From: Mesorhizobium muleiense | GTDB lineage: Bacteria; Pseudomonadota; Alphaproteobacteria; Rhizobiales; Rhizobiaceae | Assembly (NCBI RefSeq): GCF_900099905.1 | Contig: NZ_FNEE01000019.1 | Span: forward strand, 1-64,000 | DNA length: 64,000 nt | Reading direction: 5' to 3' | Shown here: one piece after another, positions 40,877-50,415 of the stretch | Layout of the letters: each line of letters starts with the position of its first letter | How positions within the stretch are numbered: the first letter of the stretch is position 1 | The notes under the pieces: generated by a model | What the model was told of the DNA's origin: nothing | Database searches by the model: none | The model's input: only the letters and a program-made list of their open reading frames with translations | Program-made: the position numbers and the translations under genes

Positions 40877-43096
40877 ATGGGGTTGGGGAATTGGGGACGG
40901 CTGGGTCTGGCGAATAGCAACCCAGATCCGGAGCATCGATCGATGGCAACGGGCATGGCGGCATTGCTGGCGGGCGCTGCGGCGATCGCTCTGCTTACCC
41001 CGTCGGCCAATGCCCAACAGGCCGCCCAACCTGCAACAGATCAGCAGCAGGCCGAACAGGCGCAGACGCCTGAACAGCCGGCCGCGGCAGGCGCAACGCT
41101 GCTCGACCAGATCCTGGTCGTCAGCCGCACTGGCGAGACGGCGATCGATTCCCTGGCTTCGGTCAGCCATATCGATCAGGAGCAATTGCAACGCCGCATG
41201 GCGACGACGCCCAACGAGATGCTGTTGGGTGTGCCGGGTGTAGCGGTCCAGGCCGACGCAAGGCGCGTCAGCTCCAGCGTCAACATCCGTGGCTTGCAGG
41301 ATTTCGGCCGCGTCGCGGTCATCGTCGACGGAGCGCGGCAGAATTTCCAGCGCTCCGACCACGGCCCGCAATCGACCTTCTATATCGACCCGGAACTCAT
41401 CAAATCCGTCGACGTCATTCGCGGCCCGGTCGCCAACACCTACGGCTCGGGCGCCATTGGCGGCGTTGTCCTGTTCGAGACCAAGGACGCGAACGACTAT
41501 CTTCGCGACGGCGAGACATGGGCGGCGTCTGCGACCGGACGCTATGAGAGCAACGGCGAAGGCTGGACGACCAGCGCTGCCGGCGCCTACCGTTTCAACG
41601 AAAACTGGGATGTCCTCGGCAACATCGTCTATCGCGACTATGACGACTACAAGGATGGCGGCGGCGATACGGTCGACGGCACCGGCTTCGACGTTTTGAG
41701 CGGCTTGCTGAAGACAACCATCCGCCCCAACGAAAACAGCGAACTGAAGCTGGGCTGGAATGGCACGAGCGACGGCTGGAACGAGGTCAGCGGCGGCACG
41801 CCGGTGAATGACGTCGACCTCGAGGCGAATACCTTCACGGCGCGCTACAACATCACCGATGCGGACAAGAGCTGGCTCGATCTCCACGTCAACGCGTCCT
41901 ACAACAAGACCAACATGGAGATGACGAGCCTGGTTCCGCAAAACCGCTTTGATCCAGTCACCGGTCTTCCCATCGTCCTGCCGGCGGGCTCGATGTCGAC
42001 CTTCGATGTCGGCACTTCGGGCATCGACATCTGGAACACCTCGCGGTTCGAAACCGCCGGCATTGCGCACGAGCTGACCTATGGCGGTGACTGGGTTGGC
42101 GACGACGTCGAGACGGGTGGCGACGCAGGCGGCGCCAGTTTCTATACCCCTTCGGGCAATCGAAACGTTTCCGGCGCCTACATCCAGGACAAGCTCACCT
42201 GGGGCTGGCTCGAAATCATCGCCGGCCTGCGTTACGACAGCTACAAGCTGGAAAGCGATGTCGGCGAAACCTCCGGCGACCGGCTGTCGCCGCGCATCAC
42301 CGTCGGCGTCTCGCCGTTCGAAACCGCCAGCCTTGCGGGACTGCAATTCTACGGCACCTATGCCGAGGGATATCGCTCCCCGTCGCTGTCGGAAACCCTC
42401 ATCAGCGGCAATCATCCGGCAGGCGTCAGCTTTCCCTTCCTCCCCAATCCCGATCTGAAGCCTGAAACCGGCAAGACCGTCGAATTCGGTGTCAACTACA
42501 AGCACGACGACATCGTCGAGGCCGGCGACGCGTTTCGTTTCAAGGCGGCCTACTTCAACAACGATGTCGACGACTACATCGAAGGCGTCACCTTGTCGGC
42601 CTTCGACCCGACCAGCGGCTGCCCGTTCGGCCCCGGCATCCCGATCTGCTTCCAGTACCAGAACTTTGCAGAAGCCAGGATCCGCGGCTTTGAAATGGAA
42701 GCCGTCTATGACGCCGGCTGGGGTTTCGCCGGGCTTTCCGCGTCGATCATCGATGGCCACACCATCTCCTACGACGGCGAGCGGGCAGACCTTGTCACCG
42801 TCCCCTCTTCGCAGGTCACCGGGCAACTCGGCTTCCGCTTTCTGGAGGACAAGCTGACCGTCGGCGGCGAGGTGCAGTATAATGGCAGGCCGAAGGGCAA
42901 TCCGGTGGCCAGGGACTACACGCTGGTCAACGTCTTCGCCAGCTACCAGGCGACCGACAATCTCAAGGTCGATTTTCGCGCTGACAATTTGTTCGGCGTC
43001 AAATACACCAACCCGTTGAATGCACCCGCCACTGTTGTAGTTTACGAGCCTGGCGTCACGCTGAAGCTGGCGGCGACAATGCGATTTGGAGGCTGA
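40877..43096 (+). CDS. hmuR: TonB-dependent haem/haemoglobin receptor
   Basis: About 739 aa. The signal sequence region MATGMAALLAGAAAIALLTP-SANA is followed by a plug domain (LDQILVVSRTGETAIDSLAS, SSVNIRGLQDFGRVAVIVDG) and a 22-strand barrel ending LKLAATMRFGG. In the barrel, YGTYAEGYRSPSLSE and the NPDLKPE segment match the FRAP/NPNL motif region of haem receptors. ATG 40877 (GGAG seven bases upstream) and ATG 40943 are both possible starts; the ORF's first ATG at 40757 coincides with the iron box. It takes up haem across the outer membrane, energised by the TonB encoded two genes later. Confidence 0.88.
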   Translation: MGLGNWGRLGLANSNPDPEHRSMATGMAALLAGAAAIALLTPSANAQQAAQPATDQQQAEQAQTPEQPAAAGATLLDQILVVSRTGETAIDSLASVSHIDQEQLQRRMATTPNEMLLGVPGVAVQADARRVSSSVNIRGLQDFGRVAVIVDGARQNFQRSDHGPQSTFYIDPELIKSVDVIRGPVANTYGSGAIGGVVLFETKDANDYLRDGETWAASATGRYESNGEGWTTSAAGAYRFNENWDVLGNIVYRDYDDYKDGGGDTVDGTGFDVLSGLLKTTIRPNENSELKLGWNGTSDGWNEVSGGTPVNDVDLEANTFTARYNITDADKSWLDLHVNASYNKTNMEMTSLVPQNRFDPVTGLPIVLPAGSMSTFDVGTSGIDIWNTSRFETAGIAHELTYGGDWVGDDVETGGDAGGASFYTPSGNRNVSGAYIQDKLTWGWLEIIAGLRYDSYKLESDVGETSGDRLSPRITVGVSPFETASLAGLQFYGTYAEGYRSPSLSETLISGNHPAGVSFPFLPNPDLKPETGKTVEFGVNYKHDDIVEAGDAFRFKAAYFNNDVDDYIEGVTLSAFDPTSGCPFGPGIPICFQYQNFAEARIRGFEMEAVYDAGWGFAGLSASIIDGHTISYDGERADLVTVPSSQVTGQLGFRFLEDKLTVGGEVQYNGRPKGNPVARDYTLVNVFASYQATDNLKVDFRADNLFGVKYTNPLNAPATVVVYEPGVTLKLAATMRFGG

Positions 43097-43101
43097 CGAC
43101 A

Positions 43102-43545
43102 ATGAAAAGCTTGACGGCATCGCTTCGCCTGCTGACCTCGGTGCTGGCCATGCCGCTTGCGATGGGTCCGGCGTGGGCGCAACAGTCCGCGCCGGCCCCT
43201 GCTCTCACGCTTGAGCTTAATGGCGCGCAGGCCTCCGAAAAAGGCTGCCGTCTGACCTTCGTGGTCAACAACACGCTCGGCGCCGACCTCTCGAAGGCAG
43301 CGTTCGAGATCGCGCTGTTCAACGAGGCCGGCGTCGTCGACCGGCTGACGGTGCTCGACTTCAAGGACCTGCCGGCGGGCAAGACCAAGGTGACGCGTTT
43401 CGATCTTGCCGGCGCCGACTGCGCCAAGGTCAGCCGCGTGCTGATCAACAGCTCGACCGAATGCGCCGGCACCGGCATCAAGCCGGACGCTTGCATGCGC
43501 GGACTGAAGACCGAGACCAAGACCGGCATCGCCTTCGGGGTCTGA
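43102..43545 (+). CDS. Conserved exported protein of the haem locus
   Basis: A 147-aa secreted or periplasmic protein with a signal peptide (LTSVLAMPLAMGPAWAQQ). The mature part has paired cysteines (GCRLTFVVNN, ADCAKVSRVLIN, TECAGTG, DACMRGL) and a beta-rich pattern. It begins five bases after the receptor gene and precedes tonB, so it is surely part of the haem operon, but its function is unknown; an aid to haem transfer in the periplasm is a guess. Confidence 0.8.
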   Translation: MKSLTASLRLLTSVLAMPLAMGPAWAQQSAPAPALTLELNGAQASEKGCRLTFVVNNTLGADLSKAAFEIALFNEAGVVDRLTVLDFKDLPAGKTKVTRFDLAGADCAKVSRVLINSSTECAGTGIKPDACMRGLKTETKTGIAFGV

Positions 43546-43642
43546 GAAGGCAGACTGGAAGCGGGTGCGAGGCCGGCCTGTTGCCGCCAGGGCAAATGAT
43601 TTGACAAGTCCGCGCCGGTTGCGGCAGGTCTCGCCGCGAGCC

Positions 43643-44632
43643 ATGCAGAACATCAGTCCCCTCCCCGACGCCGATGGCGAACTGGCGCTTGCGCCGACCG
43701 GACCGCTTGCGCCTGCCCGACCGTCAGCCATGAGCCGCAATTGGACGGCGGCGATCGTCGCCTCCTGCCTGTTTCATGCGGCGGTGGCGGCCGCTTTTCT
43801 CATCCCACCTGCCGGCACGTTTGATGCCGGGGACGCAATCGAGATGGAAGGCGCCGATCGAACCGGCGCCGATGTGGTCGGCAGCGCCTTGAATGGTAAG
43901 GTGCCGGGCGCGATGAACGTCACCCTGGTGCCCGACCCGCGGCCAGCCAAGCCTGAGGTCAAGCCCCAGACCAAGCCAGAGCCGCCTGCCGACCGGCCCA
44001 CCGGTGACCGGCCGATCAGGGAAATGGCCACGCAGCCGCCCGCGCCCTTGCCGCAGATTGTCGAGCAACCCACTGCCGCGCCAGACATGATGGCCGACAG
44101 CCCGCGGCTGGACGAGCAGCGCGTGGCTCCGAAGATCGAAACGCCGGCAGAGCCGGCTGCTCCGGCGCAAAGCACCGAGGCGCCTCCTGCCGATGTCGGA
44201 CAGCCGCCGATCCCGACGCCAAGGCCGAGCCCGACATCAGGTCCTGTCGGAGCCGGCGAAACCAACGAGGCCCGCGGCGCCGCCGATGGCGAGGAACGCG
44301 ACGCGGTGGCTTCCAGCAAGGGCAAGGAGCAGGCAGCGGCAGGCAATGCGATCGAATCCGGCTACAGCGGTGAAGTCCAGAAGAAGCTTGCCCGCGCCAA
44401 CCGTCATGTTTCGAAAGCGATACAGGCGAGCGCTCGCAACAATGCCAGGGTCGTTTTCGTTGTCATGGCCGACGGCAGCATCAGCGATATACAGCTTGCC
44501 GAAAGCTCAGGTTCTGCGGAGCTTGACCAATTCGCGTTGACACTGGTGCGCAAGCAGGCGCCGTTCCCTCCCATTCCAAGCGAAACCGGCAAGTCAAGCT
44601 GGGTGTTTAAAGCGCGGATCGGTCCATTTTAA
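43643..44632 (+). CDS. tonB: TonB energy-transducing protein
   Basis: About 329 aa. A single membrane helix near the N-terminus (WTAAIVASCLFHAAVAAAFL), a long Pro/Glu/Lys-rich periplasmic spacer (KPEVKPQTKPEPPADRP), and a C-terminal TonB domain (NARVVFVVMADGSISDIQLA, LVRKQAPFPPIP). The SxxxH motif SCLFHA needed for proton-motive coupling is present. ATG 43643 is preferred over GTG 43565. It probably serves the haem receptor of the same operon. No exbBD genes are in the window. Confidence 0.9.
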   Translation: MQNISPLPDADGELALAPTGPLAPARPSAMSRNWTAAIVASCLFHAAVAAAFLIPPAGTFDAGDAIEMEGADRTGADVVGSALNGKVPGAMNVTLVPDPRPAKPEVKPQTKPEPPADRPTGDRPIREMATQPPAPLPQIVEQPTAAPDMMADSPRLDEQRVAPKIETPAEPAAPAQSTEAPPADVGQPPIPTPRPSPTSGPVGAGETNEARGAADGEERDAVASSKGKEQAAAGNAIESGYSGEVQKKLARANRHVSKAIQASARNNARVVFVVMADGSISDIQLAESSGSAELDQFALTLVRKQAPFPPIPSETGKSSWVFKARIGPF

Positions 44633-44698
44633 CAGCCTCGCCTCATCGTTTCGGCCACCATCAACCGTCACAATTCACCAATCCCGAAAGGACAGCCA

Positions 44699-45013
44699 AT
44701 GTACATCGCCATGAACCGCTTCAAGGTCCAGAACGGCTCCGAGGAGGCCTTCGAGGACGTCTGGAAGAACCGTGATTCAAGTCTTTCGGAGATGAAAGGC
44801 TTTAAAGAATTTCATCTGCTGCGTGGTCCGGTCAACGAGGCCGAAGGCTACACGCTGTTCGCCTCGCACACCGTGTGGGCGAGCCATGAGGATTTCGTCG
44901 CCTGGACCAAATCCGAGAATTTCCGCGCCGCGCACCGCAACGCCGGCTCCACCAAGGTGCACTATCTCGGCCATCCGCAGTTCGAGGGCTTTTCGGTCGT
45001 CGAGGGCGCGTGA
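44699..45013 (+). CDS. IsdG/HmuQ-like haem-degrading monooxygenase
   Basis: A 104-aa dimeric ABM-fold protein. The IsdG catalytic triad is visible: N6 in YIAMNRF, W69 in DFVAWTKSENF and H79 in RAAHRNAG, with spacings as in IsdG-type enzymes. It opens the porphyrin ring to release iron. HmuQ/HmuD of Bradyrhizobium are the known rhizobial counterparts. Last gene of the receptor-tonB operon; together with HmuS it completes the haem-iron pathway. Confidence 0.85.
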   Translation: MYIAMNRFKVQNGSEEAFEDVWKNRDSSLSEMKGFKEFHLLRGPVNEAEGYTLFASHTVWASHEDFVAWTKSENFRAAHRNAGSTKVHYLGHPQFEGFSVVEGA

Positions 45014-45019
45014 GTAGGT

Positions 45020-45243
45020 CGCCGCCGGCGAAGCTGCCGATCTCCCCCGTTGCGGGGGAGATGCCCGGCAGGGCAGAGGGGGGTGCTGTCCCGCCGACCT
45101 ATCAAACTGTCACAGCCACGCCCTCAGGCGAATTTCCCGTTGGGAGTGGCTAAAGTCGAAAGTTGGCGATCCTTCACACCCCCCTCTGTCCTACCGGACA
45201 TCTCCCCCGCAACGGGGGAGATCGGCAGCTTCGCCGGCAGCGC
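45020..45243. repeat. Large inverted repeat of a second mosaic-repeat type
   Basis: GCCGCCGGCGAAGCTGCCGA and CTCCCCCGTTGCGGGGGAGA at the left match in reverse the right end TCTCCCCCGCAACGGGGGAG, ATCGGCAGCTTCGCCGGCAG. Inner arms GGCAGGGCAGAGGGGGGTG and CACCCCCCTCTGTCC also pair. The centre is about 90 bases of unique sequence. The element lies between the convergent haem and putA transcription units. Confidence 0.85.
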
Positions 45244-45291
45244 AAACCTGAAGTGATTGCCCTGCCCGAGATGAGCGCACCCGGCCTTCCC

Positions 45292-48200
45292 TTACGCCGC
45301 GGCCAGCAGGCTGGCGTTGCCACCGGCGGCCGTGGTGTCGACGCAGACGGCGCGCTCATGCGCATAGGCGGCCGGGTTGAGCACTTCGCTGACCAGCGGC
45401 ACGATCGGGCCGGCGCGGTCGGCGATCACCTTGCGCACGATGCGAGCGGCCTCGGGCGTGCCGGAAAAGGCAACGACGTCGACACGCAGTGCGCGTGCCT
45501 CGACCGGGTCGGGCCGGCCGTCGATGGCCGCCAGCGGCAGGCCCTTGCCGGTCAGTGATGACAGTGCTGCCGGCGCACCCGGCGCGACGGCCAGCACCGC
45601 ATTGCCGGCGGCGAGCGCCTGGATGGTCTGGGCAAGCAGCGTGTCGGCGTCCGGTCCCAGGCACAGCGCGCGGCCGCGCGGCGACAGCGACAGCGTGTTA
45701 GCCTCGCCGGTCGGTCCGGGCAAATCGACCTGGCCGAAATCGATGCTTGCGGCGGCACCGATGGCCGCAGCACCCTTGCCGCGCAAATGCTTCCTCAGCA
45801 CCGCCACCCGGTCAGCCCGCGTCGACCAGCCGTCGAGCGTCGGGTCCGGCAGATTGTCGGCAAGTTCGGTCGCCGTCACCTTGCGGCCGTCAAGAACAGG
45901 CGTGCCCGCCTGCGGCCCCTTGCGGAACCGCCTGAGATAGTGCGGCCCGCCGGCCTTCGGCCCGGTGCCGGAAAGTCCTTCGCCGCCGAACGGCTGCGAG
46001 CCGACCACGGCGCCGATCTGGTTGCGGTTGACATAGATGTTGCCGGCATGGATGCCGTCGACGAAATGCTGGGCGCGGCCTTCGATGCGGGTGTGCAGGC
46101 CGAAGGTCAGGCCATAACCCTTGCGGTTGATCGCGGCGATGACCCCGTCGATATCGTCGGCGTCGAAGCTGGCGACATGCAGCACCGGCCCGAACACCTC
46201 GCGCTCGATGTCCTCGATGCCCTTGACCCGAAACACATGCGGCGCCACGAAGCGGCCATCCTTCGGCGCTTCGAGCTTGGCGATCAGCCGGCCTTGCAGG
46301 CCCATCTCAGTGCAATAGTCGCGGATCGATTTTTGTGCCTCCTCGTCGATGACTGGCCCGACATCGGTCGATATCCGCCAGGGATCGCCGAGGCTGAGCG
46401 CTTCCATCGCGCCTTTCAGCATGTCCAGCATCTTCTTCTCGACGTCCTTCTGCACGTAGAGCACGCGCAGCGCCGAGCAGCGCTGGCCGGCGCTCTGGAA
46501 GGCCGAGGCCAGGATGTCGCGCACCGCCTGCTCGGGCAGCGCAGTGGAATCGACGATCATCGCATTCAACCCGCCGGTCTCGGCGATCAGCATGGCGTCG
46601 GGCGCGGCGGTCTCGGCCAGCTGCTTTTCGATCAGCTTGGCGACCTCGGTCGAGCCGGTGAAGCAGACGCCGGCAATGCGCGGGTCGGCGGTCAGCGGGC
46701 CGCCGACCGAGGGACCGTCGCCGGGCAGAAGCTGGATGACGTCTTCCGGCACACCGGCTTCGCGCAGCAATTCGACCGCGCGGAAGGCAATCAGCGGCGT
46801 TTGCTCGGCCGGCTTGGCGATGACCGAATTGCCGGTGACGAGTGCTGCCGCAATCTGGCCGTTGAAGATGGCGAGCGGAAAATTCCATGGCGAGATGCAC
46901 GCGATCACGCCGCGCGCCTCGGTTCCCGTTTCGGCATTGGCCGCCTCGGTCGCGTAATAGCGCAGGAAATCGACTGCCTCGCGCACTTCGGCGACGCCGT
47001 CGGCCAGCGATTTGCCGGCCTCGCGTGTGGCGAGCGCGAAGAATTCGATGGCGTTGGCCTCATAGAGGTCGGCCGCGCGGTTGAGGATGGCGGCGCGCTC
47101 GGCGACGGCGCGCTTCGCCCAGGCCGGTTGCGCCTCCATGGCGATGCGTACGGCGGTCGCAACCTGCTTGGCGGTGGCCTCGCTGACCGTGCCGACCACC
47201 TCGTCGGGTTTTGCCGGATTGACCACCGGACGCTGTTTGCCGTAGCCGGCGGCACGGGTGATCGGCCTGGCGTGCCAGCGGTCCGGACGCGCGAATTCAG
47301 CCCTGGCCTTGTCGATCGCGGCCAGCGTCACCGGATCGGTGATGTCGAACCCCTTCGAATTGCGGCGGGCAGCACCGAAGATCGCCGACGGGCGGGGGAT
47401 CGCCGGATTGGCGGCCGGCCCCTGTTTCTCGACGGTTTCGAGCGGGTCGCGGGCAATATCCTCCGGCTCGACCTCCTCGTCGGTGAGTTGGTGGACGAAT
47501 GAGGAGTTGGCGCCGTTTTCGAGCAGCCGGCGGACCAGATAGGCAAGCAGGTCGGAATGCGCGCCGACCGGCGCATAGATGCGGCAGCGCGTGCCCTCGG
47601 CCCGCCGCACCGTCTCATGCAGCGCCTCGCCCATGCCGTGCAGGCGCTGGAACTCGAAGGAGTGGCGATCAACGGCCATCGACAGGACGGCGGCGACGGT
47701 GTGGGCGTTGTGGGTGGCGAATTGCGGATAGATGCGGTCGGTCATCGACAGCAGCTTTTTCGCGCAGGCCAGATAGGAGACGTCGGTGTTGGCCTTGCGG
47801 GTGAAGACCGGATAGCCGTCGAGCCCGAGCGCCTGCGCCCGCTTGATCTCGGTGTCCCAGTAAGCGCCCTTGACCAGCCGCACCATGATGGTGCGGTCGT
47901 GCTTCTTCGCCAGCGCATAGAGCCAGTCGATGACGAAGGCGGCGCGCGGGCCATAGGCCTGGACGACGACGCCAAAACCGTTCCAGCCGGCAAGCTCCGG
48001 CTCGGCCAGCACCCGCTCGATGATTTCGAGCGACAGGTCGAGGCGGTCGGCCTCCTCGGCGTCGATGTTGAGGCCCATGCGCGAATGGCGCGCCGCCAGC
48101 GCCAGCGACAAAAGCCGCTCGGCCATCACAGGCAGCATTTTTTCCTTCTGCGTCGCCTCGTAGCGCGGATGCAGCGCCGACAGCTTGACCGAGATGCCGT

Positions 48201-48903
48201 GATTCTGGCGGATGTCGGGGCCGTTGGCGCCGGCATCGAGCGACGAGATGGCGTCGGCATAGGCCTTGAGATAGCGCAGTGCGTCGGCCTCGGTGCGGGC
48301 CGCTTCGCCCAGCATGTCAAAGGAATAGAGATAGCCTTTCTGGGTCATCGGCCGGCCGCGCTTGACGGCCTCGGCAATGGTGCGGCCGAGCACGAACTGC
48401 TCGCCCATTTCGCGCATGGCGGCAGCGACCGCCCTGCGGATGACCGGCTCGCCCAGCCGGCGCACCATGGCGCGCAGCGTGCCTTCGATGCCGTCCTCGC
48501 CTTCGTCGAGCACCCGGCCGGTCAGCATCAGCGCCCAGGTCGACGCATTGACGAAGATCGAGCTCGAGCCGCCCGAATGCGCCGACCAGTCATGCGGCGC
48601 GATCTTGTCGGCGATGAGGTCGTCCATCGTCTCGGTGTCCGGCACCCGCAGCAGCGCTTCGGCCAGGCACATCAGCGCGACGCCCTCCTTGGTGGACAGG
48701 CCGTAAGCGGACAGAAAAACTTCCATCAGCCGCGGATCGGACGAGCCGCGCACCGCCCGCACCAGATCGGCGGCGCGGGCCGAGATTGCCTTGCGCTCTT
48801 TCGTCGAAAGCCCTGTCGCCTCGGCCAGCCGCTTCACGGCCTCGTCTTCGTCAGGCAAGTAATTGGCACGGATCTGCTGGTGGATGGCTTCGAGCGCTGG
48901 CAT
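45292..48903 (-). CDS. putA: Bifunctional proline dehydrogenase / P5C dehydrogenase
   Basis: A 1203-aa enzyme oxidising proline to glutamate. The N-terminal proline dehydrogenase barrel includes GISVKLSALHPRYEATQKEK, GLNIDAEEADRLDLSLEIIE and ARRAEGTRCRIYAPVGAH-like FAD/substrate segments. The P5C dehydrogenase includes CISPWNFPLAIFNGQIAAAL, ETGGLNAMIVDSTALPEQ and the catalytic Cys in FQSAGQRCSALRVLY. A C-terminal extra domain (about residues 1040-1203) is present as in long PutA proteins. No N-terminal ribbon-helix-helix domain is present, so control is left to the divergent Lrp-type regulator. Confidence 0.95.
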   Translation of the reverse strand: MPALEAIHQQIRANYLPDEDEAVKRLAEATGLSTKERKAISARAADLVRAVRGSSDPRLMEVFLSAYGLSTKEGVALMCLAEALLRVPDTETMDDLIADKIAPHDWSAHSGGSSSIFVNASTWALMLTGRVLDEGEDGIEGTLRAMVRRLGEPVIRRAVAAAMREMGEQFVLGRTIAEAVKRGRPMTQKGYLYSFDMLGEAARTEADALRYLKAYADAISSLDAGANGPDIRQNHGISVKLSALHPRYEATQKEKMLPVMAERLLSLALAARHSRMGLNIDAEEADRLDLSLEIIERVLAEPELAGWNGFGVVVQAYGPRAAFVIDWLYALAKKHDRTIMVRLVKGAYWDTEIKRAQALGLDGYPVFTRKANTDVSYLACAKKLLSMTDRIYPQFATHNAHTVAAVLSMAVDRHSFEFQRLHGMGEALHETVRRAEGTRCRIYAPVGAHSDLLAYLVRRLLENGANSSFVHQLTDEEVEPEDIARDPLETVEKQGPAANPAIPRPSAIFGAARRNSKGFDITDPVTLAAIDKARAEFARPDRWHARPITRAAGYGKQRPVVNPAKPDEVVGTVSEATAKQVATAVRIAMEAQPAWAKRAVAERAAILNRAADLYEANAIEFFALATREAGKSLADGVAEVREAVDFLRYYATEAANAETGTEARGVIACISPWNFPLAIFNGQIAAALVTGNSVIAKPAEQTPLIAFRAVELLREAGVPEDVIQLLPGDGPSVGGPLTADPRIAGVCFTGSTEVAKLIEKQLAETAAPDAMLIAETGGLNAMIVDSTALPEQAVRDILASAFQSAGQRCSALRVLYVQKDVEKKMLDMLKGAMEALSLGDPWRISTDVGPVIDEEAQKSIRDYCTEMGLQGRLIAKLEAPKDGRFVAPHVFRVKGIEDIEREVFGPVLHVASFDADDIDGVIAAINRKGYGLTFGLHTRIEGRAQHFVDGIHAGNIYVNRNQIGAVVGSQPFGGEGLSGTGPKAGGPHYLRRFRKGPQAGTPVLDGRKVTATELADNLPDPTLDGWSTRADRVAVLRKHLRGKGAAAIGAAASIDFGQVDLPGPTGEANTLSLSPRGRALCLGPDADTLLAQTIQALAAGNAVLAVAPGAPAALSSLTGKGLPLAAIDGRPDPVEARALRVDVVAFSGTPEAARIVRKVIADRAGPIVPLVSEVLNPAAYAHERAVCVDTTAAGGNASLLAAA

Positions 48904-49065
48904 GACGGTCCTGTGGAGCGAGCATCAGGGAGCGGTCCGGCGGTCACCGGACCGAATGACGCAAGCTAGCACAAAGCGTAGTTTCGATCGGTCCAAAGAA
49001 ATCGACATGAGAGGTCGATTGATCTATCATTTGGCCGGATTTCCTCCAATTTGACCAGATATTTG

Positions 49066-49518
49066 ATGACAGAAGACCAATTGGACCGCATCGACAGGAA
49101 CATCCTTTCGGCGCTGGGCAGCGACGGCCGGCTTTCGATGTCGGAACTCGCGGCAAAGGTCGGCCTGTCGAAGACGCCGGTGCAGGCGCGGGTCAAGCGG
49201 CTTGAAAAGGACGGCATCATCCGAGGCTACCAGGCGATCGTCGACCGTGAGCGCATGGGCGAAGGCCATGTCGCCTTCGTCCAGGTGAAACTGTCGGACA
49301 CCCGCTCGGCCGCGCTCGACGCCTTCAACCGCGCAGTGCAGGCGGTGCCGGAGATCGAGCAATGCCACATGATGGCGTCGAGCTTCGATTATCTGCTGAA
49401 AGTCCGCACCACCGACATCGCCGCCTACCGCCGCGTACTCGGCGAGCGCATCTCCGCCCTGCCCCACGTCGCCCAGACCTCGACTTTCGTGGCGATGGAG
49501 ACGGTCAAGGACCGGTAG
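49066..49518 (+). CDS. putR: Lrp/AsnC-family regulator, probable PutR
   Basis: A 150-aa regulator: helix-turn-helix (LDRIDRNILSALGSDGRLSM, SELAAKVGLSKTPVQARVKR) and a C-terminal RAM effector domain (GHVAFVQVKLSDTRSAALDA, FDYLLKVRTTDIAAYRRVLG). It is divergent from putA with about 160 bases between. In Agrobacterium and Rhodobacter a proline-responsive Lrp-type PutR in this position activates putA. ATG 49066 is used; a TTG at 49051 is in frame upstream. Confidence 0.88.
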   Translation: MTEDQLDRIDRNILSALGSDGRLSMSELAAKVGLSKTPVQARVKRLEKDGIIRGYQAIVDRERMGEGHVAFVQVKLSDTRSAALDAFNRAVQAVPEIEQCHMMASSFDYLLKVRTTDIAAYRRVLGERISALPHVAQTSTFVAMETVKDR

Positions 49519-49539
49519 GCGCTCAATGAGCTCGTCAGT

Positions 49540-50271
49540 TCATCCGGCTCGTTCAAGACGCTCCTGGAATTGCTCCTCGATTGCCCTCAAGAAATGGTCG
49601 GACGTCGATGTCCATCCAAAGAGTATCTGCACGAGCGTGATCGAGGCGTCATGGTTGCTCCTTGGGGAGTCCAACGCGATCGGCTCGCTCGTGCAATCCG
49701 TCAGCAGGATGCAGTGATAGTCCCTGAAGAAGGCATCCCGAATTGTCGATTCCACACACACGCTGGTCGTGCATCCTGTCACGATGAGCTGTTCGATGCC
49801 TGCGGACTTCAGAACAGCATCGAGTTCGGTCTGGTAGAAGCCGCTGAACCGGGTTTTGTAAAGGACAACATCCCCCGCCTCCGGCTTTAGGTCGTTGACG
49901 ATATCTGTTCCCCAGGTGTCGCGGATCAGAATCCGGCTCTCGCTGCCATCCGGCGCTGTCATGCTCTCACCGACCCCAAAAATCTGGAGGTGTCGGATAC
50001 GGTTGGGCGCGTCCGATGTCCCGAGATCCGAAAGGTCGGAATGATACCCCATCTTCAGATAAATGACGGGCAGTCTCAATTTGCGAGCGGCCGCTATTAC
50101 GCTTGCAGTAGGGCCGACAGCCCGTTGAATCCCGGAGATATCGATGCCGGCTCTGTCGAACATACCGCCTTTCGAGCCGAAGTCATTCTGCATGTCCACG
50201 ACGAGAACCGCAGTCTTGGCGGGGTCAATTGAAACAGGTTGAGGCTTTGCGTCGATGACAAGTGGCTGCAT
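49540..50271 (-). CDS. Isochorismatase-family cysteine hydrolase
   Basis: A 243-aa amidase-type hydrolase. The Asp-Lys-Cys triad is visible: AVLVVDMQNDF (D26), DVVLYKTRFSGFYQTEL (Lys) and IVTGCTTSVCVESTIRDA (Cys). RutB-like peroxyureidoacrylate and nicotinamidase-type enzymes share this layout. GGGAGG precedes the ATG at 50271; the longer frame is a Cys/Arg-rich shadow. It stands alone, so no substrate can be proposed. Confidence 0.87.
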   Translation of the reverse strand: MQPLVIDAKPQPVSIDPAKTAVLVVDMQNDFGSKGGMFDRAGIDISGIQRAVGPTASVIAAARKLRLPVIYLKMGYHSDLSDLGTSDAPNRIRHLQIFGVGESMTAPDGSESRILIRDTWGTDIVNDLKPEAGDVVLYKTRFSGFYQTELDAVLKSAGIEQLIVTGCTTSVCVESTIRDAFFRDYHCILLTDCTSEPIALDSPRSNHDASITLVQILFGWTSTSDHFLRAIEEQFQERLERAG

Positions 50272-50415
50272 TTTTATCCTCCCACAGCCTGAGGTATCGC
50301 ACTTTGCGCCTTGGTTATCATGATCAGCGACCCTGCATCGTGTCAACAAAGGGGGCTACATCGGTGCTTGGCGGCCCAAGACAGTGGTCCGCTCTTGTCG
50401 AAAACAAACCCGGCT

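Noticed and set aside
40835..43120. A 761-codon open frame opposite the haem receptor
   Set aside because: Shadow of the receptor gene; composition rich in Asp/Val/Arg with no domain, and no ribosome binding site.
45787..47502. A 571-codon open frame opposite putA
   Set aside because: Shadow caused by high GC at third codon positions of putA; similar frames occur opposite most long genes here.
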